Shown here: positions 7,543 through 16,922 of the stretch, in pieces | How the letters are laid out: the number at the start of each line of letters is the position of its first letter | How positions within the stretch are numbered: the stretch's first letter is position 1 | DNA from: Vibrio nitrifigilis | GTDB lineage: Bacteria; Pseudomonadota; Gammaproteobacteria; Enterobacterales; Vibrionaceae | Direction of reading: 5' to 3' | NCBI RefSeq assembly: GCF_015686695.1 | Contig: NZ_JADPMR010000001.1 | Coordinates: 558,001-622,000 of the forward strand | DNA length: 64,000 bases | Made by a program: the position numbers and the translations under genes | The notes under the pieces: model-generated | The model's database searches: none | Seen by the model: only the letters and a program-made list of their open reading frames with translations | What the model was told of the DNA's origin: nothing

Positions 7543-8631
7543 ATGAAAGCGTCGATTTTAGTAAAGCTTGAAACCCTTGTGGAACGTTACGAAGAAGTTC
7601 AACAGCTTCTGGGCGATCCAGATGTCATTGGGGATCAAGATAAGTTCCGTGCTCTATCTAAGGAGTACTCGCAACTCGAGGAAATCACTAAGTGTTTCCA
7701 AGCGTATCAACAGGCTCAAGAAGATCTTGTTGCTGCGCAAGACATGGCGAAGGAAGATGACGCTGAAATGCGTGAAATGGCGGAAGAAGAAATTCAAGCA
7801 GCCGAAGAGTCAATCGAAAACTTGACTGCTGAACTAGAGATTCTATTGTTGCCAAAAGATCCAAACGATGAGCGCAACTGTTTCTTAGAAATTCGTGCTG
7901 GTGCTGGCGGTGATGAAGCAGGTATTTTTGCCGGTGACTTGTTCCGCATGTATAGCCGTTTTGCAGAGAAGAAAGGTTGGAAAATTGAAGTCATGTCATC
8001 GAATGAAGCTGAACATGGCGGTTACAAAGAGATGATCGCGAAAGTCGTGGGTGACGGTGCTTACGGGGTTCTAAAATTTGAATCGGGTGGCCATCGCGTG
8101 CAACGTGTCCCAGAAACTGAATCACAAGGTCGAGTTCATACTTCAGCGTGTACCGTTGCGGTTATGCCTGAAATTCCCGAGGCAGAAATTCCAGAAATCC
8201 GCTCCGTGGATTTACGAATTGACACATTCCGTTCATCGGGGGCTGGTGGTCAGCACGTTAATACCACCGATTCTGCCATTCGTATTACCCACTTGCCGAC
8301 CGGTTTAGTCGTTGAGTGTCAGGATGAACGTTCACAACATAAGAACAAAGCGAAAGCAATGTCAGTATTGGCTGCTCGTATTGCTCAAGCTGAAGAAGCA
8401 AAGCGTGCTGCTGAGATTTCAGATACTCGCCGTAACTTATTGGGTTCTGGTGATCGTAGTGACCGTATTCGCACTTATAACTATCCTCAAGGACGTGTTT
8501 CAGACCACCGTATCAACTTAACTATTTATCGTTTAAGCGAAGTTATGGAAGGGGATATGCAAGGTCTAATTGAACCTGTCATTCAAGAGCACCAAGCTGA
8601 CCAATTAGCCGCGTTAGCTGAACAAAACTAA
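7543..8631 (+). CDS. prfA: Peptide chain release factor 1
   Basis: RF1 recognises UAA and UAG stops and triggers peptide release. The 362-residue protein carries GGQ at about 235-237 in SSGAGGQHVNTTDSA, whose Gln is the substrate of PrmC encoded next door. The stop-reading PxT tripeptide is PET at 190-192, while E. coli has PAT; other bacteria vary at this position. The first ~110 residues form the coiled N-terminal domain. An AGAAGAAA box precedes the ATG. It is co-transcribed with hemA upstream and prmC only 3 bp downstream. Confidence 0.97.
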   Translation: MKASILVKLETLVERYEEVQQLLGDPDVIGDQDKFRALSKEYSQLEEITKCFQAYQQAQEDLVAAQDMAKEDDAEMREMAEEEIQAAEESIENLTAELEILLLPKDPNDERNCFLEIRAGAGGDEAGIFAGDLFRMYSRFAEKKGWKIEVMSSNEAEHGGYKEMIAKVVGDGAYGVLKFESGGHRVQRVPETESQGRVHTSACTVAVMPEIPEAEIPEIRSVDLRIDTFRSSGAGGQHVNTTDSAIRITHLPTGLVVECQDERSQHKNKAKAMSVLAARIAQAEEAKRAAEISDTRRNLLGSGDRSDRIRTYNYPQGRVSDHRINLTIYRLSEVMEGDMQGLIEPVIQEHQADQLAALAEQN

Positions 8632-8634
8632 TTC

Positions 8635-9483
8635 ATGTCAAATACGATCGATGCCGCCTTAAAGGCGGCAACTTCTCAACTTGCTGCCAGCGGCAGTACT
8701 TCACCTGCCATTGACGCTGCGGTACTTCTTTGCCACGCTCTACAAAAACCGCGTTCTTATCTTTTTACTTGGCCAGATAAAACACTAGATAGTGCTCAGC
8801 AACAAAGTTTTGACACTTTGTTGGAACGAAGAGTGACTGGAGAGCCTGTTGCTTACATCATCGGAGAGCGTGAGTTTTGGTCGTTACCATTGAAAGTGTC
8901 ACCATCAACTCTGATTCCTCGTCCTGATACTGAACGCTTGGTTGAACTAGCCTTAGATAAAGCGGCTGATTGTGCTGGTGATATCTTAGATTTAGGTACA
9001 GGAACAGGGGCAATAGCGTTAGCTTTAGCGTCAGAATTGCCGCAACGCCGCTTAGTTGGGGTTGATTTACGTGGTGAAGCTCAAGCACTTGCTACTGAAA
9101 ATAGTAAGCGCCTAAACCTATCCAATGTCACTTTTCTGCAAGGAAGTTGGTTTGAACCTATCACTGATGGTACAAAGTTTGCTTTGATAGTATCAAATCC
9201 ACCTTATATTGAAGAAAGTGACCCACATTTGACGCAAGGTGATGTTCGTTTTGAGCCAATCAGTGCATTAGTGGCGAAAGATAACGGGTTAGCAGACATC
9301 AAAACTATCAGCGATAAAGCTCGTGATTATCTGCAAAATGGAGGATGGTTGCTGTTCGAACATGGTTATGATCAAGGCAATGCCGTTAGAACCATTCTTG
9401 AGCAGTTCGGTTATAGTCGCGTCGTTACTGAAAAAGATTACGCGGGGCAAGATCGCGTGACACTGGGACAATATCAATTATAA
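8635..9483 (+). CDS. prmC: Release factor glutamine N5-methyltransferase
   Basis: PrmC (HemK) methylates the Gln of the GGQ motif in RF1 and RF2, using S-adenosylmethionine, and this speeds termination. The 282-residue protein has an N-terminal helical substrate domain, the SAM-binding loop ILDLGTGTGAIALALA at about 117-132 and the catalytic NPPY at 188-191. The start is three bases after the prfA stop, implying coupling. A paralogue, prmB, which modifies ribosomal protein L3, lies at 59031-59963 in the same window. Confidence 0.96.
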   Translation: MSNTIDAALKAATSQLAASGSTSPAIDAAVLLCHALQKPRSYLFTWPDKTLDSAQQQSFDTLLERRVTGEPVAYIIGEREFWSLPLKVSPSTLIPRPDTERLVELALDKAADCAGDILDLGTGTGAIALALASELPQRRLVGVDLRGEAQALATENSKRLNLSNVTFLQGSWFEPITDGTKFALIVSNPPYIEESDPHLTQGDVRFEPISALVAKDNGLADIKTISDKARDYLQNGGWLLFEHGYDQGNAVRTILEQFGYSRVVTEKDYAGQDRVTLGQYQL

Positions 9484-9494
9484 CGGGAAGAGCA

Positions 9495-9878
9495 ATGTAC
9501 GTTTCTCTAAAATATTTACACTTAATCGCCATCGCTGTCAGCGTCTTTCTACTTACGCTTCGCTATATTTTGATGATGATGGATTCTGATAAATTACAGC
9601 ACAAATTTTTAAAAGTATTCCCCCATATTGTGGATACCGTTCTATTACTAAGCGGTGTTGGACTGATTTTTGTCACTGGTTTTATTCCTTTTACTCCAGC
9701 TGCTCCTTGGATGCTGGATAAACTGACATGCGTAGTCGTTTATATTGTTTTAGGTGTTTTTGCCCTAAAAATTGGGCGTAATAAAATGCTACGGACTTTC
9801 GCATTTCTTGGTGCATTAGGTTGGTTAGCAATGGCAGGAAAAATTGCTGTTACCAAACTACCAATGTTTTTTAGCTAA
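9495..9878 (+). CDS. SirB2 family membrane protein
   Basis: This 127-residue protein fits the SirB2 family, named for an effect on invasion-gene expression in Salmonella but without a known biochemical role. Four hydrophobic segments are visible at about 5-27, 46-66, 72-92 and 102-122, so it is an inner-membrane protein. A good GGAAGAG ribosome-binding site precedes the ATG. It sits between prmC (11 bp) and the SirB1 gene (16 bp), the position it has in most gammaproteobacteria. Confidence 0.88.
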   Translation: MYVSLKYLHLIAIAVSVFLLTLRYILMMMDSDKLQHKFLKVFPHIVDTVLLLSGVGLIFVTGFIPFTPAAPWMLDKLTCVVVYIVLGVFALKIGRNKMLRTFAFLGALGWLAMAGKIAVTKLPMFFS

Positions 9879-9894
9879 TAAACAGAGTATGTAA

Positions 9895-10704
9895 ATGTTA
9901 AATTTATCCGATGATGACTTTGACAATATGGAGTTAGTTGACGGTGCTCTTGCACTCAATAATGCAATTAACTCTGACACGCGAGTGGAATGGGCCGAAA
10001 CGGAAATGGCACGTCTTTTGGATGAAGCAAAGCTCGCATTAGCCAATGAAAACAACGAACAACAACGCTTTGATGCATTCATTCACCTCTTCTATCAAGA
10101 ATGGAAGTTTAGGGGGGATCGTGATGCGTATTTTGATTCGAGTAATGCGTTTATTGATAAAGTATTGGAACGTCGTAAAGGTGTTCCGGTTAGTTTAGGT
10201 GCGTTACTGTTGTATTTTGGTACTAAGCTTGGCTTTCCTCTTAAAGGCATTAATTTCCCCACCCAGTTTTTAGTGCGTGTTAGTTGGCCAGAGCAAGCGC
10301 CTCAATACATTAATCCATTTTCTGGTGAGTATGTCTCACAACATACGTTGCAGGCTTGGTTAATTGGTCTTAAAGGACCGCTGAGTAAATTAAAACCAGA
10401 ACACCTTAAAGAGGCTGATCATCCAACGATTATTGGTCGTTGGTTGGCATTACTTAAAAGTGCATTATTGCGTGAAGAGCGTTACACGTTAGCATTACGT
10501 TGCACTGATTTAGCTTTGACCTTTGTCCCTGATGATCCCTATGAAATTCGTGATCGTGGATTCATCTATCAGCAGTTAGACTGTAATCAAGTTGCGATTT
10601 CCGACTATCAATATTTTATTGAGCATTGTCCGGATGATCCCGCTGCAGAATTATTGAAAACTCAAGTGAATGCATTGAGTCACTCAGATGTCACTTTGCA
10701 CTAA
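9895..10704 (+). CDS. sirB1: SirB1 family protein (transglutaminase-like plus TPR)
   Basis: This 269-residue cytoplasmic protein matches the SirB1/YchA family. Its N-terminal half resembles a transglutaminase-like fold, with the segment RKGVPVSLGALLLYFGTKLG at about 93-112, but I do not see an obvious catalytic Cys at the usual site. The C-terminal half has TPR-like helices (RYTLALRCTDLALTFVPDD and IRDRGFIYQQL). It precedes kdsA by 20 bp in the conserved prmC-sirB2-sirB1-kdsA order. The biochemical function is not established. Confidence 0.87.
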   Translation: MLNLSDDDFDNMELVDGALALNNAINSDTRVEWAETEMARLLDEAKLALANENNEQQRFDAFIHLFYQEWKFRGDRDAYFDSSNAFIDKVLERRKGVPVSLGALLLYFGTKLGFPLKGINFPTQFLVRVSWPEQAPQYINPFSGEYVSQHTLQAWLIGLKGPLSKLKPEHLKEADHPTIIGRWLALLKSALLREERYTLALRCTDLALTFVPDDPYEIRDRGFIYQQLDCNQVAISDYQYFIEHCPDDPAAELLKTQVNALSHSDVTLH

Positions 10705-10724
10705 ACACCAAAAGAGAGAAAAAG

Positions 10725-11576
10725 ATGGAACAGAAAATTGTTCATGTTGGCGATATTCCAGTAGCGAATGATAAACCATTTACCCTATTTGCTGGAATGA
10801 ATGTGCTTGAATCACGTGATCTTGCTATGCAGATTTGTGAGCACTATGTGAAAGTAACCGAGAAGCTTGGAATTCCTTACGTGTTCAAAGCTTCGTTCGA
10901 TAAAGCAAACCGCAGCTCTGTTCATTCTTATCGTGGTCCTGGCTTGGAAGAAGGGTTAAAAATTTTCCAAGAAATCAAAGATACTTTTGGCGTTAAAATC
11001 ATTACCGATGTTCACAACGAAGCCCAAGCTCAACCTGTAGCCGACGTTGTTGATGTCATTCAATTACCCGCATTCCTTGCTCGTCAGACTGATTTGGTGG
11101 AAGCAATGGCAAAAACTGGTGCGGTGATTAACGTGAAAAAACCGCAGTTTATGAGCCCAGGTCAAGTGGGTAACATTGTTGAAAAATTCGCTGAATGTGG
11201 CAACGATAAAGTGATCCTATGTGAACGTGGTGCTTGCCATGGTTACGATAACCTTGTGGTTGATATGCTTGGTTTTGGTGTGATGAAAAATGCCTCTAAA
11301 GGTAGCCCAATTATTTTCGATGTCACTCACTCGCTGCAAATGCGCGATCCATCAGGTGCCGCTTCGGGTGGTCGTCGTCAACAGACTGTTGAATTGGCTA
11401 AAGCTGGTTTAGCAACAGGTATTGCCGGTTTATTTATTGAAGCGCATCCAAACCCAGATCAAGCACGTTGTGATGGTCCATCTGCTTTACCTTTAGATAA
11501 ATTGGAACCATTCCTAGCTCAGATGAAAGCACTTGATGATCTCATCAAAAGCTTTAGTGAAATCGATATTAAATAA
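10725..11576 (+). CDS. kdsA: 3-deoxy-8-phosphooctulonate synthase (KDO-8-P synthase)
   Basis: KdsA condenses phosphoenolpyruvate with arabinose-5-phosphate to give KDO-8-phosphate for the lipopolysaccharide inner core. The 283-residue length equals the enteric enzyme to within one residue. Conserved blocks include FVFKASFDKANRSS-type (here YVFKASFDKANRSS), INVKKPQFMSPGQ, CERGACHGYDNLVVDM and the FIEAHPNPDQARCDGPSALP end. A strong GAGAG box lies before the ATG. It is the last gene of the hemA-to-kdsA run and is followed by a clear terminator. Confidence 0.97.
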   Translation: MEQKIVHVGDIPVANDKPFTLFAGMNVLESRDLAMQICEHYVKVTEKLGIPYVFKASFDKANRSSVHSYRGPGLEEGLKIFQEIKDTFGVKIITDVHNEAQAQPVADVVDVIQLPAFLARQTDLVEAMAKTGAVINVKKPQFMSPGQVGNIVEKFAECGNDKVILCERGACHGYDNLVVDMLGFGVMKNASKGSPIIFDVTHSLQMRDPSGAASGGRRQQTVELAKAGLATGIAGLFIEAHPNPDQARCDGPSALPLDKLEPFLAQMKALDDLIKSFSEIDIK

Positions 11577-11595
11577 TTGATTATGCTAAATAAGT

Positions 11596-11629
11596 AAAAG
11601 ACCATGGCTGATAAGTCATGGTCTTTTTG
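11596..11629 (+). terminator. Terminator after kdsA
   Basis: AAAAGACCATG and CATGGTCTTTTT pair around a ten-base loop and are followed by a T-run, 19 bp after the kdsA stop. Confidence 0.92.
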
Positions 11630-11652
11630 TTTCTGAAGGAACTGAAACTTGG

Positions 11653-11786
11653 ATTTATACCACCCATAAAATTTAGTGATGATTTTTAGTGCCTCAAACA
11701 CCTCTCTGTATGTCACAATAAACCAATCAATAGAGATTAGACGCCAAAAAGTCATTCAACTCTATTGAAGCAGCAGTGGTATAAAT
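11653..11786. repeat. MITE-like element with 11-bp terminal inverted repeats
   Basis: The 134-bp intergenic segment begins ATTTATACCAC (11653-11663) and ends with its exact inverse GTGGTATAAAT (11776-11786). It encodes nothing recognisable and lies between the kdsA terminator and nutA, ending about 15 bp before the nutA start. The perfect ends fit a small non-autonomous mobile element, though no target duplication is obvious and there is no second copy in this window. Confidence 0.5.
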
Positions 11787-11802
11787 ATTTCAAGGGATAA
11801 TG

Positions 11803-13467
11803 ATGAACAGTTCTTTATTTAAAAAAGCAGCCGTTAGTGCTGCAGTGATTGCATTACTGTCCGGTTGTGCTCAACAGTCAGCTCACACGTTATCGGCGGA
11901 TAAAACCTATAAACTCACCATCTTACATACCAACGATAACCATGGACACTTCTGGCAAAATGCCAAAGGCGAATATGGTATGGCGGCACGTAAGACAATC
12001 ATAGATCGTGTGCGTAAAGAGGTTAAAGCAGAAGGTGGTAGCGTATTATTGCTATCTACAGGTGATGTGAATACGGGGGTTCCAGAATCCGATTTGTTGG
12101 ATGCAGAACCTGATATTAAAGGTATGAATTTAATGGGTTACGATGCAATGGCGATCGGTAACCATGAATTTGATAATCCTCTTTCCGTGTTAGCAAAACA
12201 GCAGGGTTGGGCGCATTTCCCAATGTTGTCAGCGAATATTTACAATAAAACGACCGGCAAACGCGTATTTAAACCCTACATTATTATGCATAAACAAGGG
12301 ATTAAAATTGCGGTAATTGGTTTAACCACAGAAGACACGGTTAAAGTCGGTAACCCTGATTATGTAAAAAACCTCGATTTTCGTGACCCTAAAGTTGAAA
12401 CTAAAAAATTGGTGGCTGAACTTAAGGAAACGGAACATCCTGATATGATTATCGCGGTTGCTCATATGGGGCATTACGATGATGCTCACTATGGTATCAA
12501 TGCACCAGGCGATGTTTCTCTTGCTCGTTACTTACCTAAACAAGATATCGATTTGATTGTTGGTGGTCATACGCATGATGCAGTATGTATGCAGGACAAA
12601 TCGCATATCAAGGTGAATTACCAACCTGGTGATATGTGTAAGCCCGATTTAGAAAATGGTATCGAAATTGTTCAAGCATTTGAATGGGGTAAATATGTTG
12701 GCCGTGCTGATTATGAGTTTCATAATGGGCAAGTCAATTTAGTTAGTTATCATTTGATACCGGTTAACTTGAAGAAAAAGGTTCAGGTTAATGGCGAATC
12801 GAAAAGCGTGTATGCAACCCAAGAAATACCGCAAGATCCTGCTATGTTGAAACTGCTTCAGCCATATCAAGATAAAGGGCAGGTTAAACTTGGACAAAAA
12901 GTTGCCACGGTAACAGGTAAACTGGAAGGCGATCGTAAAGTGGTCCGTTTCCATCAAACTAACCTTGGTCGTTTGATTGCTACTGCTCATATGGAGCGTA
13001 CGAAAGCTGATTTTGCGATTATGAACTCTGGTGGTGTGCGTAGTTCAATTACACCGGGAGATGTGACATATAAAAGTGTTCTGATGGTTCAGCCATTTAG
13101 CAATACCATTACTTACATTGATATGTCAGGTTCAGATGTTAAAAAATATTTAGATAATGTGGCAACAAAACCTGTTGATTCAGGCGCCTACCCACAGTTT
13201 GCTGGTATCTCTATGGTAGTGGGAAAACGCAGTGTATCTCAAGTGAAGATTCATGGAAAACCGCTTGATCCAAGTAAAACCTACCGATTTAGCGTACCAA
13301 GCTATAATGCCGCTGGTGGTGATGGCTATCCTAAAATCACTGATCATAAAGGGTTCGTAGATACAGGTTTTGTTGATGCTGAAGTGTTAAAAGCTTATTT
13401 ACATAGCCATAGCCCAGTTGATGCAAGCCAATATATTCCACATGGTGAAATTATTTATAAGCTGTAA
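11803..13467 (+). CDS. nutA: 5'-nucleotidase / UDP-sugar hydrolase, lipoprotein (NutA/UshA family)
   Basis: This family dephosphorylates extracellular nucleotides and UDP-sugars in the periplasm or at the outer membrane for nucleoside and phosphate uptake. A signal peptide ends in lipobox LLSGC (Cys about residue 22), as in the Vibrio NutA lipoproteins and unlike soluble E. coli UshA. Metallophosphatase motifs are in order: HTNDNHGHF, GDVNTG, GNHEFD and GGHTHD. The C-terminal nucleotide-binding domain has NSGGVRSSI and NAAGGDGYP. Two adjacent ATGs exist; I prefer the second (554 residues) because AAGGGA is better spaced. The gene is monocistronic between two terminators. Confidence 0.92.
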   Translation: MNSSLFKKAAVSAAVIALLSGCAQQSAHTLSADKTYKLTILHTNDNHGHFWQNAKGEYGMAARKTIIDRVRKEVKAEGGSVLLLSTGDVNTGVPESDLLDAEPDIKGMNLMGYDAMAIGNHEFDNPLSVLAKQQGWAHFPMLSANIYNKTTGKRVFKPYIIMHKQGIKIAVIGLTTEDTVKVGNPDYVKNLDFRDPKVETKKLVAELKETEHPDMIIAVAHMGHYDDAHYGINAPGDVSLARYLPKQDIDLIVGGHTHDAVCMQDKSHIKVNYQPGDMCKPDLENGIEIVQAFEWGKYVGRADYEFHNGQVNLVSYHLIPVNLKKKVQVNGESKSVYATQEIPQDPAMLKLLQPYQDKGQVKLGQKVATVTGKLEGDRKVVRFHQTNLGRLIATAHMERTKADFAIMNSGGVRSSITPGDVTYKSVLMVQPFSNTITYIDMSGSDVKKYLDNVATKPVDSGAYPQFAGISMVVGKRSVSQVKIHGKPLDPSKTYRFSVPSYNAAGGDGYPKITDHKGFVDTGFVDAEVLKAYLHSHSPVDASQYIPHGEIIYKL

Positions 13468-13498
13468 CTAATTGACTTAAAAGGTCATTTAAACTATT

Positions 13499-13544
13499 AA
13501 AAGGCAGAGTTATACTGAATAGATTCAGTAATCTGCCTTTTTTA
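13499..13544 (+). terminator. Terminator after nutA
   Basis: A long hairpin with outer arms AAAAGGCAGA/TCTGCCTTTT and inner arms ACTGAAT/ATTCAGT is followed by a T-run, 31 bp after the nutA stop. Confidence 0.9.
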
Positions 13545-13580
13545 TTGTTAAAGGTAAAAATAGTCTAGTTAGGAATAGGT

Positions 13581-14057
13581 ATGACGCCTGCAATCAATTT
13601 AGCCAAAAAGAAGAAAATTGTTCACACCGTACATCAATACGAACACGATCCGAATGCAGAAAGCTATGGTGAAGAGGCGGCAGAACTATTAGGAGAAGAC
13701 CCAAAAACGGTGTTTAAGACGTTACTATTTTGCCTTAATGGCGAAGAAAAGCATCTTGCTGTAGCGGTGATTCCTGTTGATCATCGATTGAACCTAAAGT
13801 TAGCAGCAAAAGCTGCCAAAGCAAAAAAAGCGGAAATGGCTAACCCGACTATCGCTGAAAAAACGACGGGGTATGTGGTTGGTGGTATTAGTCCATTAGG
13901 ACAGAAAAAATCGTTACCGACTTTTATTCATGAGAGTGCGAAGGCGTTAGATACCATGTGTGTCAGTGCGGGGAAAAGGGGCCTAGAAATCGAATTAGCG
14001 CCAGCGGATTTAGCTAAATTGACGCGTGGTGAATTCGTTAATTTGTGCTTAGATTAA
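13581..14057 (+). CDS. ybaK: Cys-tRNA(Pro) deacylase YbaK
   Basis: YbaK removes cysteine mis-attached to tRNA-Pro by prolyl-tRNA synthetase, a trans-editing step. This 158-residue protein has the single YbaK/EbsC domain: the conserved Lys region FKTLLFCLNG at about 46-55, the VIPVDHRLNLK strand, and GYVVGGISPLGQKK near 98-111, the family's glycine-rich substrate loop. Length matches the E. coli protein. It is a single gene, convergent with uraA, and both share the hairpin at 14057-14098. Confidence 0.93.
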   Translation: MTPAINLAKKKKIVHTVHQYEHDPNAESYGEEAAELLGEDPKTVFKTLLFCLNGEEKHLAVAVIPVDHRLNLKLAAKAAKAKKAEMANPTIAEKTTGYVVGGISPLGQKKSLPTFIHESAKALDTMCVSAGKRGLEIELAPADLAKLTRGEFVNLCLD

Positions 14058-14098
14058 AATAGATAGAAGGCCTTCATTTGAAGGCTTTCTATCTTTAC
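14057..14098. terminator. Bidirectional terminator between ybaK and uraA
   Basis: AGATAGAAGGCCTTC and GAAGGCTTTCTATCT pair with one mismatch around ATTT, with short T-runs on either strand. It serves the two convergent genes. Confidence 0.8.
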
Positions 14099-14108
14099 CA
14101 ACGAGTCG

Positions 14109-15347
14109 TTAGTCGTCAATTTCGGCTTTATCGACGACGTGAGTTTCACCTAAATCTTTCGGTAAGATTAGGTTTAGCAAAATAGCGACGATGCCACAGA
14201 GACTAACGCCTTGCAGGCTGAAACCGCCAATATCAAATGCCATTCCACCAATACCAAATACAAGAGTGACTGCGACAATCACCAGGTTGCGAGATTTATG
14301 TAGATCGACATTGTGTTTGATCAGTGAATTTAAACCAACTGTTGCGATTGAACCGAAGAGTAGACACATAATCCCACCCATGACTGGCATTGGGATGGTT
14401 TGTAATAGAGCGCCTAATTTTCCGACTAGAGCGAGAATGATCGATGTAATGGCTGCCCAAGTCATTATTACAGGGTTAAACGCTCGGGTGAGCGTGACAG
14501 CTCCAGTCACTTCACTGTAGGTAGTATTAGGTGGAGCACCAAGGCATGTGGCGACCATTGTGGCAACCCCGTCACCGGTAATGGTGCGATGCAGTCCTGG
14601 TTTTTTCAGATAGTCTTTACCTGTGACGTTTGAAATAGCGATGATATCACCCACATGTTCTACCGCTGGAGCAATAGCAACAGGAATCATGAACAGTATC
14701 GCATTGAGATTGAATTCCGGGTAGGTGAAGTTGGGTAATGCAAACCATGCAGCTTTGGTTACTGGTGAAAAATCGACGATACCAAAGTAAAGAGAAACAG
14801 CGTATCCCACTAAAATGCCGCCACAAATTGGAATGAGTTTAAAGAATCCTTTAGCAAATACACTCACAATAATGGTAGTTAACAACGAGGCTAGTGATAC
14901 CCAAAGTGCAATATGTCCATCGATGATTTGGGTTCCATCTCCCGACCGTCCTAGCGCCATATTTACCGCTGAAGGGGCAAGCCCTAAGCCGATCACCATG
15001 ATTACAGGCCCAACGACGACGGGCGGTAACAAGCGATGAATAAATCCTACTCCTTTTACTTTGATAAATGCGCCTAAAATGACATAGACAAGGCCTGCGA
15101 CGGCCAAACCACCCATGGTGGCAGCAATGCCAAATGTTTTTGTACCGTAAAGGATTGGAGCGATAAAGGCGAAAGAGGAAGCGAGGAAAATGGGAACGGA
15201 TCGGCGAGTAATTAATTGGAAAAGGAGGGTGCCGACACCTGCACCGAAAAGAGCGACGTTAGGATCTAACCCCGTGAGTAGCGGCACTAGAACCAGTGCC
15301 CCAAATGCAACAAACAGCATTTGAGCGCCTAGAATGGCATTTTTCAT
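14109..15347 (-). CDS. uraA: Uracil permease (NCS2/NAT family)
   Basis: This is a 412-residue inner-membrane uracil:proton symporter of the nucleobase-ascorbate transporter family, with about 14 hydrophobic segments. The substrate-site motifs are present: AVEHVGD in TM8 and PNTTYSEVTG in TM10, whose Glu residues correspond to E241 and E290 of E. coli UraA. The start is set at MKNAILGAQMLFVAFGA (AGGGAA box upstream); an in-frame upstream ATG adds 33 unlikely residues. No upp gene is adjacent, unlike in E. coli. The substrate could be another pyrimidine; uracil is the likeliest. Confidence 0.9.
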   Translation of the reverse strand: MKNAILGAQMLFVAFGALVLVPLLTGLDPNVALFGAGVGTLLFQLITRRSVPIFLASSFAFIAPILYGTKTFGIAATMGGLAVAGLVYVILGAFIKVKGVGFIHRLLPPVVVGPVIMVIGLGLAPSAVNMALGRSGDGTQIIDGHIALWVSLASLLTTIIVSVFAKGFFKLIPICGGILVGYAVSLYFGIVDFSPVTKAAWFALPNFTYPEFNLNAILFMIPVAIAPAVEHVGDIIAISNVTGKDYLKKPGLHRTITGDGVATMVATCLGAPPNTTYSEVTGAVTLTRAFNPVIMTWAAITSIILALVGKLGALLQTIPMPVMGGIMCLLFGSIATVGLNSLIKHNVDLHKSRNLVIVAVTLVFGIGGMAFDIGGFSLQGVSLCGIVAILLNLILPKDLGETHVVDKAEIDD

Positions 15348-15562
15348 CGTAAATTCCCTGATAAAGAACAAAATTCTCAAGATCTTATCATTTCTGTAAT
15401 CGATTGCCAGATTCAATATTAGGAAAATCATCTTTTCTCTGTTCATTAATGGAATTTGTCAATTAGCCAGTAAATTTTAACGTTATCCTGATGCCCATCG
15501 CTTGCTAGGTCCGTGATAGTTGCTTATCATCAAACTTCACTTATAGGAAACCTACAAAACTT

Positions 15563-16798
15563 ATGCGCTATTTAGCTTTGTTGTTAGCGGGACTCGTATC
15601 ATTGCCTGCTGCAGCCCTTACCAAGGTGAATCTGTATCAAACAGAAGTGGTGTTAGACCAACAAAACGATGAATCAGATGATCAAGCTCGTATTCAAGGT
15701 ATGGAGCAAGTCATTGTTCGTGCTACTGGAGATAAATCATCACTTGATAATGATGTCGTTAAGAAAGCGTTGCAACATAATAGCCGCTATCTTACTCAAA
15801 TTAGTAGCAATGATGATAATGGTCAGGAAACTATGACGCTTGGTTTTAGTGAGCCGCACATCCGTTCGCTATTAACTCAAGCTCAGTTACCGTTCTGGCC
15901 TGCATACCGTTCAAATGTATTAGTATGGCTGGTGGAAGATAAGAACTATGACCGTACAATTGCTTGGGAACATTCTGATTCAGAACCTCTTAAAACATTG
16001 GTGCAAGATGCAAAAGCGCGCGGTTTGCCCTTGACTGTTCCTGTCGGGGACTTTGACGATATTACCGGAATAGAAACCTCGGATTTATGGGGGGATTTTA
16101 CTGGGCCTATTGCTCAAGCTAGTTCGCGTTATCCAACCGACGCCGTGTTAGTTATTCGTGTTCAAGACGACGCCATTAACTGGACCCTTTATGACCAAAG
16201 TGGTCAGCAGATGATGGATGATGCGAAAGAGCCTATTACTGGTCAGGCTTCTGGCGAACAGCCCATTGATCAAGTTGTGAATGATGTTAGCCAATATTTT
16301 GCTAAGAAAAATGCGGTGTTGATTTCAAGTCAATCATCGGAGTCTGTGGTTGCCGATTTTTCGGCAATAAAAAATGCTGATGAATTTTTTACGTTAGAGA
16401 AAAGTTTAAAATCTCTGAGTTCTGTTGCGGCTTTAGATATCGTCAGAATCCAAGGTGATGATGTGCAATATCGGGTACATCTATTGGCTACACCGGAAAA
16501 CTTTGAGCAAGAAGTGTTACGGACCAAGTTAGTGGATAAAGTTGATACTCAAACTGTGTCAAGCGGGGAGACCGTACCTGATTTTGGTTACGTGATTGGT
16601 TCTGGTATTAATGCCCCTCAAGGTACGGACACCGATAATACTGCCGTTGTGGCTAATAATGCTCAAGCAACCCCCGACGCAACTAATGCGAGTAACAATA
16701 CAGAGATTACAAGTAGTAGTGAAACAGAGCAGGGCGCTACAGCAGATGATGAGTTGGCTAAGGTGCCAAGTACGCTCTACTTCAAATGGAAAGAGTAG
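15563..16798 (+). CDS. DUF2066 domain-containing exported protein
   Basis: This 411-residue protein has a signal peptide (LLLAGLVSLPAAAL, cleavage near residue 19) and matches what I know of the DUF2066 family found in Vibrio and other gammaproteobacteria. The N-terminal region (about 20-120) contains the family's QVIVRATGD stretch. The last ~60 residues are low complexity, rich in Asn, Thr, Ser and Ala (about 350-400), probably disordered. It diverges from uraA with a 215-bp gap and is followed by a terminator. Likely periplasmic; function unknown. Confidence 0.82.
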   Translation: MRYLALLLAGLVSLPAAALTKVNLYQTEVVLDQQNDESDDQARIQGMEQVIVRATGDKSSLDNDVVKKALQHNSRYLTQISSNDDNGQETMTLGFSEPHIRSLLTQAQLPFWPAYRSNVLVWLVEDKNYDRTIAWEHSDSEPLKTLVQDAKARGLPLTVPVGDFDDITGIETSDLWGDFTGPIAQASSRYPTDAVLVIRVQDDAINWTLYDQSGQQMMDDAKEPITGQASGEQPIDQVVNDVSQYFAKKNAVLISSQSSESVVADFSAIKNADEFFTLEKSLKSLSSVAALDIVRIQGDDVQYRVHLLATPENFEQEVLRTKLVDKVDTQTVSSGETVPDFGYVIGSGINAPQGTDTDNTAVVANNAQATPDATNASNNTEITSSSETEQGATADDELAKVPSTLYFKWKE

Positions 16799-16812
16799 TA
16801 CTAGAATATAAG

Positions 16813-16850
16813 CACAATAAAAAAAGAGCCGTTGGCTCTTTTTTTATTGT
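16813..16850. terminator. Strong bidirectional terminator
   Basis: CAATAAAAAAAGAGCC and GGCTCTTTTTTTATTG pair perfectly around GTT, giving A- and T-runs suitable for both strands. It separates the DUF2066 gene from the convergent flavoprotein gene. Confidence 0.93.
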
Positions 16851-16922
16851 CCCAAATTAAACCAAATGCTTAAACCATCATAGAGCAGCTATGATAGTAC
16901 TTTATTTAGAATGGAATCGAGA

